From: Sitta carolinensis
Taxonomy: Eukaryota > Chordata > Aves > Passeriformes > Sittidae
Reading direction: 5' to 3'
Length of the DNA: 64,000 nucleotides
NCBI GenBank assembly: GCA_032173965.1
Contig: CM063287.1
Coordinates: 10,545,859-10,609,858, forward strand
Of this stretch, positions 11,035 through 19,497 are shown piece by piece. The translations under genes were made by a program, and so were the position numbers. A model generated the notes under the pieces. It was not told the DNA's origin, searched no databases, and saw nothing but the letters and a program-made list of their open reading frames with translations. The stretch's first letter is position 1. Each line of letters starts with the position of its first letter.

Positions 11035-11538
11035 TTCACACAGCCAGACAGGCTGCCTTTGCTGAACGCATTCTGCGCTGAGCACCCACGGCAGCCTCCG
11101 AGGGAGAGAGATGATAATGTAATGGCCGAAACGCCGCGGAGTTCCTGCGGGCACAGGCTGCCGAGGGGACGGGCGGGCTGTCGCCGCGGAGAGCGCCTCG
11201 CGGATCGAAAGTAACTTCGGGGCCGCGCGTCGGGGCTGAGCGGCGGGCAGGCCGGCGGGCGAGGGGAGCCCGCGGACACATGGTATATTCCTGCCGCACC
11301 GCTCGCCGCTCTCGCTTCGGGTCCCGCTCCCGGCTCTGCCCGCCGGCTCCCCCCGCCGCCGGCCGCGGGGTGGGCCGCGCCCGCCGCCCGGGCCGCCGTC
11401 CCCGCGCGGGCAGCCAGCGGCCGGGCCGGCAGCCAGCGACTCTGCCGTTTAGGATGACTCACTGGAGCCTGGCATCAATTCCTCTGCTTCTGACAGTGGA
11501 CCCACGACAACCGAAAAGCTGCGCTGGACTAGACCAAG
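11030..11538 (+). other. Probable first exon of an unidentified gene
   Basis: The exon would run from the start site set by the TATA box at 11002 to a near-consensus splice donor, CAAG|GTAAGAG (GT at 11539-11540), about 510 nt in all. It contains at least two overlapping upstream ORFs (11111-11122 and 11122-11214), so much or all of it is likely 5' leader. The last methionine codon before the donor is at 11454 (A at -3). It opens a frame of 28 complete codons plus one base to the donor, with a hydrophobic stretch (LASIPLLLTV) that might resemble the start of a signal peptide but is followed by polar residues. That frame is also open upstream to the ATG at 11280. I do not recognise the peptide and cannot say whether it is translated or only leader. 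No gene name is justified. Confidence 0.6.
11111..11214 (+). other. Overlapping upstream ORFs in the leader
   Basis: ATGATAATGTAATGG at 11111-11125 encodes a three-codon ORF (ATG ATA ATG, stop TAA at 11120-11122). Its stop overlaps the next start (TAATG). The second ORF begins at 11122 with G at -3 and G at +4, a strong initiation context. It runs 30 codons, rich in arginine and glycine, to the TAA at 11212-11214. Overlapping stop-start uORFs usually limit re-initiation downstream and can make translation stress-responsive. Whether they are used depends on the start site lying upstream of 11111, as the TATA box predicts. Confidence 0.45.
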
Positions 11539-11544
11539 GTAAGA
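11536..11544 (+). other. Splice donor site
   Basis: AAG|GTAAGAG matches the vertebrate 5' splice-site consensus (MAG|GTRAGT) at all but the last intron position. It lies at the point where GC-rich exon-like sequence gives way to AT-richer sequence. It defines the end of the first exon and the start of a long intron on the + strand. Confidence 0.65.
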
Positions 11545-13554
11545 GATTCCAGTGTCTTTTTTACCCTACAGCCACCCAAGGCTTCGAGGGTGCCAGGCTG
11601 GGCACGCTGGCACTAACTAACCGGTGTGTGTCTGAACACCTGGCAGTACATGCCATCGGTGTGTCTCTGCTGTTAACCCTGTGTGTGCCACCCAGATACC
11701 CCGGGGGGGTCAGTATACAGCCTAGCGGCTGCATTCTCTCCCCTTAACGCAACTTTCGTGGCTGCACCACCACCTGCTCCCGTGGATACAAGAAGCTTCT
11801 CAATACTGCTGAATTATGAGGCTTTTGTGTTGTGCTGCTGGGAGCGGAGCGTACCAGGCGTCTGTCATGGACTCCGTGAGGATTCATTCCCACAGCAGTT
11901 GTTTCATCACTTTAATGAGTTGAAATTCCACAGTCCACAGAAACGCTTCCCTGTCATTCCCCTCTCTCTGAGGGGTTCTCGTATAGATGCGATCCATTTT
12001 CGGGCTTTTCAAAAGTAGTGCTCACTGAAAGCACCAGAACAAGTCTGCTGAAGCACAGGCAGTGCTGCACTACATATTCTGTCTGCATTCCTCTCTGCTT
12101 TTTCTGCTGTGAATCAAAAATTCAGCGATGCAGGAGGATTTTTGCAAGGACAGTAAATGTCTCTGGCACAGCAATTTAAAGTAAAGGGAGAAGCTGCTTC
12201 TCACCATTCTGAAATCCCGGCAAAATATTCTTCTTCCATTTTCCGAGGAAATACAGTATTTCTAGCAGAGTTATCTAAGCAGGTTTCTGCTGGGGCTGAC
12301 TGACAGTTTTTAGTTGTGATTTTAATGGAAATCTTTCACTCAATGTCTACATCCTCATTTCTGTCAATCCAATGCTTTTTAGCAAATGGCTTTCTTTGGA
12401 GGGTGACACCTTTGAAATTAACCCAGGATCGTATTTTTCTAGACCAATAACAGAGCATCAGAACAGCTAGTGCACATTGCAGAATGCCACAATCTTACCT
12501 TTGGATTTTAATGATGCAACTGCAGTGGAAGATATTTGGTTTGGTTTACAGGTTTTCTATACTGTGGAAAGTGTCACGATTGCAACTGAATTTATCTGTT
12601 TCCTATACGTTATTGTTATGGTGTTTCTCTGCAATATCCTACACATTCTATTTGTTCGGACCTTCTGTGTACTGGCAATAGGTTTTTTAAGAGTTGACTT
12701 CTAAACCCTTTTTAAAATACTGCCCTGACATTACTGCCATGAAAGGGACTCTCTGCTCAAGGAAGGTGACAGGTGCCACATTGATCACACCCATGGAGGT
12801 GACCAAACAGGTATTAGCAATTAGCAAAAAACCACAATTCATCTTCCCAGTAGCTACCAACACCCACAATCCATAGACCCAGCATGAATATTTTTGGAAT
12901 GAACTCAAAAATGGCACCAATAAGCACTCCCCTTAGCTTCTACCCATTCCATGCACTCTTTTAAATAGATCAGGGGAAAAGAAAAGGTTCTTCTCTCAGA
13001 TATTTTTCAGGAATTTAATACAGAGCTTTGGGAAGAGGTAAGACAACATCTTGATGTGTCAGCATGGTTTCTACATCATTTTCCATCAATATATGGCACA
13101 ATTTTCCACTTGTAAAAGTGGAAAGCATTTGCCAGCATTACACTTTAAGATTATTTCTAGTCATTTAGACAAGTGCAGAGACTGATACTTTTTTTTAAAA
13201 TTTATCTCTTTTTCTTAACATTTAGATATGGTGCCTGACTGCAAGGGTATCAGATTATTTCCAGGGAAAGTAATTCTAAAGTACAATTCAGACAATAGGT
13301 CATTGTGATTCTATTAACAGTTGATAATATTCATGTAACTTATTTTTAAATTAGTATCTATTTATTGTACACCAGCTCTTAGTCACTTGCTAGTGAAGCA
13401 CATGTCATGGTCTCTGGGGTCTGAGCAGCTATTTTTGAGCCTGTCTGGCTAATGTCTAGAATACAAAATTATCCTGTTCACAAGTTGGGCTTTTCTGTGT
13501 TATTGTCATTTCTTCTGAGACATCAGTATATTATCTGTTCTCATCTGGGTGGCT
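11539..13554 (+). other. Putative start of intron 1
   Basis: Downstream of the splice donor the sequence stays moderately GC-rich to about 11950, then falls to AT-rich. No second exon with strong flanking splice sites was seen here. Open frames at 11683-12018 and 12477-12704 show no domain features. The hydrophobic look of the latter comes from T-rich DNA. Confidence 0.45.
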
Positions 13555-13790
13555 CCTTTCAGGTGGAGTCTTAGTCCATTTAAATGCGGACAATTTACTG
13601 TGATAACAGTTTATCGTAACTTAGCAACAAGAGCTAAAAAAATCAAGTTACAGCCATAACACATGCAAACCTTGTATTGTGCTGCCCTGTACTCAACAAA
13701 TTAAACCGTTGAGATAAATGACATTGTAGACCAGTCAGTTTAATATCATTAGCTGGGCTGACCAGTTGCTCTAATTACAGAAGTCAAAGA
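13555..13790. promoter_or_regulatory. Candidate intronic regulatory element
   Basis: Balanced-complexity block with clustered motif-like words: CATTTAAATGCGG (13577-13589), TGATAACAGTTTATCG with paired GATA cores (about 13601-13616), TTAGCAACAAG, GTTGAGATAAATGACA, and CATTAGCTGGGC followed by CTAATTACAG. Low-complexity runs are absent, unlike the flanks. It lies about 2.5 kb into the putative first intron. Regulatory function is inferred only from motif content. Confidence 0.3.
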
Positions 13791-15182
13791 CTGCAGGAAA
13801 CAGCTGCAAAGTCAGCACATGTGCAAGGAGCCATTTGTAAAACAGAAACACATGTGTTAACTCGAGTCTTTTTTTGTTGCAAGATGAATTATTAAGGAAA
13901 CGTATGGCATTTAGTATCACTGACAGAAAAATGGTCTGGCTGTGGTCCAGGTGGCAAGACTTGTATGAGTGGCATGGGTTTATCACTGGTCTTTCTGTGA
14001 AGCTTCATTTCTGGAATAATATTTTCACCAAAATAAACAAACAAACACTTCCAATGCTATTTCTCTATGATCAGACTCTTTGGTCATTCATTACTGGCAA
14101 GCCAGGAGCACAGCACAAGGAAAATCAGCACAATGCTACCTACTGTGCTACCTATCTTACTCAAAACTGAGAGTCCACTATCAAGGAGACATGTTCAGGA
14201 GCAGTAAAATGCAGAGCTGGTACCCTGGAACTGGGAGGAAACATCCCTAAGATAGAGACATGCTCAACTCGGAGCTCTGCTTGAGCCTAGAAGACTAAAC
14301 CAGCCACAAACCAGCTGAAAATAGTCAGGCAGCTGCTCTGATGGGTGGCCAGGGATCCCCCCAGCTCCAAGTTTCACATTCCTCTGGGCATTTCACCTCC
14401 AGAAACTGAATTCAGGAGAGTTTTGCTGTAGTTAGTTGAGTGGATTCAGTCTTATAATTGATTTCATTTAGAAAATAAAATGTTCAGCCAAGTTATTCCC
14501 CTCAAAAAATCAGCTTGAATAGAAGGTTCTTCAGTTCTCTGGTATTTTTGTATATTTCATTTGAACATAAAGCTCCACCCAAAGATGAAGAGCTCTAAAC
14601 AAATCAACAAGGTTTTACACATCAGGAATGAACAAGCTCTTGATAACAGCCTCTAGAAAGGTATCAAATCCATCTCAGCTACTTGATAAACCATATTCTG
14701 CACAGAGGCCTGCAGAAATGGATTAAGTTTCATCTTCTTTGAAACAAACACACTTAGTCACTTCCATAGTTCTCTATGAATGTCACTGTAGCTCCAGCAG
14801 CTGTAGATCTATTCCCTGCACCCTGAACAGAGGCAAGGTTAGCTCCTCCCCACTGTGTAATTTTGTTATAAGGTAAACCAACTGCACCTACACGTAACAT
14901 TTTGAGCAGTTCTATTAATCATAACTAAGATGGTATTTCAAGTTGAATTTAACACAAGCCTTATTTTTAGAATAGGGAACACTTTGCACCCTTGTTATAT
15001 TGCTTTCCATGAGCTTCTTGTAACATGCTCTCACCAATTAAAGATCAAATCTAATCTTAATCTGCGGATGTTTATGGGGGTTAAAGTAAGGTACATATGA
15101 GATGCAAAACAGGCATCCAACCCTCAAATTAGGCATTACCTTTTGAGGAGAGAATTTTTCTTTAATTAAAGAAGTCTTAGAG
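13791..15182. other. Non-coding DNA, nothing assigned
   Basis: No exon, RNA gene or repeat family recognised. The open frame at 13874-14170 has no identifiable domain and ends in Asn/Thr/Gln-rich sequence typical of random translation. Confidence 0.5.
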
Positions 15183-15410
15183 TTATGAGATTGTAGAATA
15201 TTCTGTGTTGGAAGGGACCCATCAGGTTCATGGAGTCCAGCTCCTGTCCCTGCACAGCACCACCCCAAGGGTCACACCATGTGTCTGAGAGTTGTTCAAG
15301 CCCCTCGAACTCAGCCAGCCTTGGAGCTCTGACCACTGCCCTGGGCAGCTGTTCCAGTGCCCAACCACCTTCTGGGTGAAGAACTCCTTCCTGGCACCTT
15401 TCAAACACTC
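15183..15410 (-). mobile_element. CR1 LINE 3' fragment, antisense
   Basis: Antisense CR1 tail. Diagnostic blocks in order are GTTGGAAGGGACCCATCAGG, ATGGAGTCCAGCTCCTG, the CCCTGCACAGCACCACCCC region, GGGTCACACCATGTGTCTGAG, TGTTCCAGTGCCCAACCACC, and TTCTGGGTGAAGAACTCCTT. This variant, with a chain of 'CAAGGGTCACACCATGTG' and 'CCCTGGGCAGC', resembles CR1 subfamilies common in neoavian birds. It is 5'-truncated to about 230 bp. It appears less diverged than the 8.2 kb and 59.3 kb copies and may be comparatively young. Confidence 0.9.
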
Positions 15411-17549
15411 TGTAAGTTAGCGCAGAATGTACTTGGTGGATAAGAACTAATGCTTTCTTTACCTTCAATTCTTTCATTTTTCAACAAACTTTACCACACT
15501 CTTTTAGCATTTTCAGTCCAGTAGTATTTGAACATTTGGCAACCTACACTGGTGAAGGGTACATACAGCTGAAACAAAGGAGTAATGTAAGAAATGTGTA
15601 GTGTATCTAGTATATATGTGTGGAAATAGTGTCAGAATCTAATATAAATACAAAGTAACATGTCCAATTTCAATCACAACTGAGTTTGAACAGATTCTTC
15701 TTTAAAATAAAATCAGGAATTTTAGGTTTCTGCTTAATTATTTTGATAGGCCTAATTATTTTCCATTAAACTCTATAATATTTCTGTATTTATTTAATCC
15801 AGAAAATGTAATCCTATATTTTCTCTGAAATAAAACATAGATGATGCAGATTCCAAGGCACCATTTTAGTTTTTTCATCCTCAAACAAAATAAAAACAAT
15901 ACCGTGTTAATGACAAAGTAGCTTTCCCATACTTAAGCTTTGTCAAATAATCTGGATTTGTGAAAACTAACGTCTTTCAAAACCGAACCAACAGGAAAAT
16001 ACTTTTTTTCCTTCTCTTTCATTTCATTAACATGTGAACAGTCTTTTCATTCAATATCAGCTTGCTCGTTTGTGTTCCTTTGATTGTAATTCAAATCTCA
16101 AAAATTATGAGGAAGCTAAGTATGCTAGACATGAATTCTTTTTAGGTTTTGAGGCAATTTCATTACTGAGTTGTTGGCTAGTTAAGGAATGCTGTGTCCT
16201 AAGACAATCTGTGTGAATAAACTAACAACTGTCCAATGGGAAACACTTCTGAGAGCAGAGTACACTCCCTAGAGCCCTTCTCCTGAATGACACTTCTGAA
16301 ATGGATGTTGGACAGGATCTGAATTTACAGTTATGCTCAGCAAAGTCTGTATGGCTTTTCCTTCCTGTTTCTCCTCATGTCTGTCCTAACCTTTTTCATG
16401 TTAATGGTGTGTATTTGAGAAAAATGTTCTTATTCCTCAGGCCACCAGCAGTGTTGGGTAACGTTTAGTGAAACATGCATCATCCATGTGATCTGCAGGT
16501 AATGCAGAGAACAATACCAGGATCCACACGGTGAAGCAGCCAGAGCAAAAGCCAAGTAAATTGTTGATTCATAAGGCAGCTTGGAGCCTAGAGCCACACG
16601 GTACTTGCAATCTTAGAGCAAATGATTTTTTGTGTGGTAGAGATACTGGAGGTTTAGGGGACAAGATCAATGCATCAAGATGTACAAGAGCACAAAGTGT
16701 GTGGTGGTAACAGAAAATGAGATACATTATTCTCTGTTAAAGACTTCTTTCCAACTTTTTGAATGAAAGGACTCAAGTTTTTTCCTAAGTTGTAAACATT
16801 ACAGATTCTGTCATGAAATTCAAAAAGAAAAAACATTCTAAAATCCTATGAAACTGTGCTGCATACACACACGTGCAGGTGTGACACATGAAAGTTCCAA
16901 ATCCTAAAGAACCCAAAAACCACCCTCAAAACAGAAATACAACCACAGCTTTACAAATCACATTTGAGGCAAGGTTCTAGGAAAATAATAAATTTCAATA
17001 GGCATCCTCACATAAATAGAAAAGAATATGAAATCTTTGAGCAGAGTAGCCTTTCTTCAGCTTCTGAAGACCCATAAACTCTGGGTTTTCCTCACGACCA
17101 CATCCTCACAACTTTGCAATCACTGCTGTGTCATGTCTAATACACTGAATGTATAATAAACAATAAATTATCCTATTAAACTCCAGGATAGAGTTCAGGT
17201 CATGAAATACTTGTGTCCCTGCCATGCCAGGACACGGTTCAGGCTTCCTTCCTAGGGACACCACCCGGGGTGTGTGCAGCAGAACACCCTACCCCTGCCA
17301 GGGGCCACCTGGAACTGTGCTTATCCTACCTACTGCTCTTGGAGAGCAAAACAGAACAAAACTGGGCCAGGACAGAACGAAAATAGACAATCTCTATGTT
17401 ACCAGGAACTGTGGGAAGCACCTGCTATGTTACAGTTGTTAACTTCTTTATAACTGATTTGAGAGGAAAGGAAGCAACACAGAAAGCCTTGCACTTCTAA
17501 GAAAGCCAAATATTGCTACAGCTAGTTTCTTCAGGAGGGAAATGAAAGA
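15411..17549. other. Non-coding DNA with a candidate small exon
   Basis: AT-rich sequence. At 16441-16498 a 58 nt segment has a good acceptor (TTCTTATTCCTCAG, AG at 16439-16440) and a moderate donor (CAG|GTAATG at 16499). Joined to the first exon it would keep the frame from the ATG at 11454 open. An E-box/T-box composite (CACGTG 16870-16875, CAGGTG 16876-16881, AGGTGTGA 16877-16884) follows. A GC-richer stretch at 17220-17380 has no assignable identity. Confidence 0.4.
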
Positions 17550-17760
17550 AACAGTTAATTAAACCCACTGTCTGTGGTTTGAAATATTAACCTGACATGA
17601 GTGTTTATCCCGTGCAAAACAGCTTTAATAATTCTATTTACGCCTTTACACTTCTCTCATTGTTTTGCTCACTGTCCTCTGTTGCCACTAGTATTATTAC
17701 ACTTTCAGCAGTAGTAATAAAACAATTACTGAGCCTCTCTGCTGTTTAATGGGTTTGAAA
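17550..17760. promoter_or_regulatory. Candidate intronic regulatory element
   Basis: The block combines TTAATTAA (17555-17562), a RUNX-type TGTGGTTT (17573-17580), ATATTAACC, a TTTAATAATTC/ATTTACGCC stretch, CATTGTTTTG (SOX-like) and AACAATTACTG. Its complexity is higher than the surrounding DNA. These words are individually common; the clustering in about 200 bp is what suggests an enhancer. Conservation is untested. Confidence 0.3.
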
Positions 17761-18762
17761 CCTCAGGAGCTGGAAATAATTAACTTGGATTTTTGTGCTT
17801 GCAATGAAGTTTGATATTTGATTAAAAAAAGGAAAAAACACCCCAAAATAGCAGAAAGATCCATAAATATTAAAGTCAGATGGGACCACTGAATGAGTCT
17901 GACTTCCAGCATACCACAGCAACCCTGTCGTTTCATCCAATTTTACCTGTGTTAAACCTAATATCTTATATAGGTAAGTCCATTATTACAAAAATAGCTT
18001 CAGATCTCAAAAATGATAGTACATGCTGCCAGTTAGTACAAGCAGCTTACAGCTGCTGATCACAACAGAGTGGGGTCATTCCTGTCTCTTCACTCCAGCT
18101 AACCTAAACCCCCTACCTTGCAGTACATTCATCCTATATAAATATGGCAATTTAATCTCAAATTGCATTTGTCATAGAAAGCTGAGAGAAACTTTAAAAA
18201 CAAAGGGAAACTGGTTAAAAGACCTGAGCTAGAATTCAACAGGTGCTTTCTACCACTCGTTATAAAAAAAACCCCAAAATTTATAATTTCAGAAGCCTCT
18301 GGAAAATTACAGCTACATCACACTATAATTTTAGGGATTTCCTGCCTGAATAATTTACCTTTTCCTCAGCATTGTTTCTTCGGATAACACAATGGGGAAA
18401 GAGGCATAACTGCTAGGCTTAACATTAATCAAAATATTATCAGTACTGCACCTCAAAAGGTAGATGTAAAGGTTAACTCTGTGCAATTTCTTGCAAAGAG
18501 AATGTGTAAAGTTGTCTGGAGCCGAATGCATACATAACATCAAGGATTTAAAAATGGAAGGATTGCTTTTACACAGTAGGAAAGAGCAGAACAAAGAGAA
18601 ACAACCCTGTGCAGCATTATGGTGGGCTTTACAGAGGAAACTCCTCAGTTCCCACAGCACTCCCTACAGCTGCCTGGAAAATCTGTTTGCAGGATTGTTT
18701 CTGCTAATAAATAAGATGAACACAGCTGAGGCAAAAAGGGAGCAATAGAGCACACGTGAAAA
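17761..18762. other. Non-coding DNA, nothing assigned
   Basis: Unremarkable AT-rich sequence between the 17.6 kb block and the AAGGG array. Open frames on both strands at 18355-18748 overlap each other and have no domain signature. Confidence 0.5.
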
Positions 18763-18898
18763 TGAAGGGAAGGGAAGGGAAGAGGGAAAGGGAAGAAGGG
18801 AAGGGAGGGAAGGGAAGGGAAGGGAAGGGAAGGGAAGGGAAGGGAAGGGAAGGGAAGGGAAGGGAAGGGAAGGGAAGGGAAAAAAAAAGGAAAGAAAG
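18763..18898. repeat. AAGGG pentanucleotide array
   Basis: A purine-only tract of GGGAA units. Its first half (18763-18806) is interrupted (GAGGGAAAGGGAAGAAGGG). Then 18811-18880 is a perfect 70 bp run, 14 uninterrupted units, followed by an A8GG AAAG tail. Four GGG runs with 2 nt spacers recur throughout, fitting the canonical G-quadruplex pattern on the + strand. The mirror-symmetric purine strand could also form triplex DNA. The frames encoding Leu-Pro-Phe-Pro-Ser or Gly-Lys-Glu-Arg repeats across it are not genes. It lies about 7 kb into the putative first intron. Confidence 0.95.
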
Positions 18899-19012
18899 GT
18901 ATTTTCTCCATCATTACTCAATATTTCTGACACATAGTGGATTTAGAGATGAATCAATAAAGAAATAAGGATTAAAATATAAGTACAAAACAAAACAAAT
19001 ACAAATTACTAA

Positions 19013-19497
19013 ATTGTTAAGGTTGGAGAAGACCTCCAAAATCATCAAGTCCAGCCTTTGGCCAAACACCGCCTGTAGAATAAACCATGTCACTAAGTGC
19101 CACATTCAGTCTCATCTTGAATACTTCCAGGGACAGTGACTCTACCACCCCCTGGGCAGCTCATTCCAATGTCTGACCACCCTTCAGTGAGTGAAGAAAT
19201 TCTTCATATCCAATTTGCTCTGGTGTAGCTTGAGGACATTCCCCCTCACCCTGTCACTGGTGGGCTGGGTGAAGGGACCGACACCCTGGCTCCACCCTCC
19301 TTTCAGGCTGCTGTACACAGTGACATGGTTTCCCCTGAGCCTCCTTTTCTCCAGGCTAAACAACCCCAGCTCCCTCAGCTGCTCCTTGTGGACTTGTCAC
19401 CATTTCCCTTCCCCTCCTATGGATACACTCCAGCATATCACTCCAGTGACTCCAGTCAATGTCCTTGTAGCGAAGGACCCGGAACTGGGCACAAATG
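19013..19497 (-). mobile_element. CR1 LINE 3' fragment, antisense (longest copy)
   Basis: About 485 bp of antisense CR1. Blocks in order are AAGGTTGGAGAAGACCTCCA, AAAATCATCAAGTCCAGCC, GAATACTTCCAGGGACAGTG, ACTCTACCACCCCCTGGGCA, CATTCCAATGTCTGACCACC, ATTCCCCCTCACCCTGTCAC, GTTTCCCCTGAGCCTCCTTT, TCCAGGCTAAACAACCCCAG and CTCCCTCAGCTGCTCC, ending at GGACCCGGAACTGGGCAC. It covers the 3' UTR back towards the end of the reverse-transcriptase reading frame but keeps no usable coding sequence. The open frames at 19191-19873 run through this element and are artefacts. Confidence 0.93.

Larger units (their letters stand above)
10985..11460. promoter_or_regulatory. CpG island
   Basis: From about 10985, and most strongly 11085-11450, the sequence becomes very GC-rich and dense in CpG (GCCGCGG, CGCGCGTCGGGG, CCGCCGGCCGCGG, CCCGCGCGGG). 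The rest of the window is AT-rich and CpG-poor. This is the only substantial CpG island in the 64 kb and coincides with the TATA box and probable first exon, so it marks a promoter. Unmethylated CpG islands over first exons are usual for developmental and broadly expressed vertebrate genes. The antisense open frame of about 150 codons across it (11001-11462) is a composition artefact. Confidence 0.9.

Noticed and set aside
11001..11462. Antisense open frame of about 150 codons across the CpG island
   Set aside because: GC-rich sequence rarely contains stop codons. The frame is Ala/Arg/Pro/Gly-rich with no domain, and the TATA box and donor point to transcription on the other strand.
12477..12704. 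Hydrophobic 75-codon frame resembling a membrane protein
   Set aside because: The hydrophobicity follows from T-rich DNA. There is no splice context, no family resemblance, and an alternative overlapping frame is equally open.
18645..18968. Leu-Pro-Phe-Pro-Ser and Gly-Lys-Glu-Arg repeat 'proteins'
   Set aside because: They are translations of the AAGGG array in three frames.
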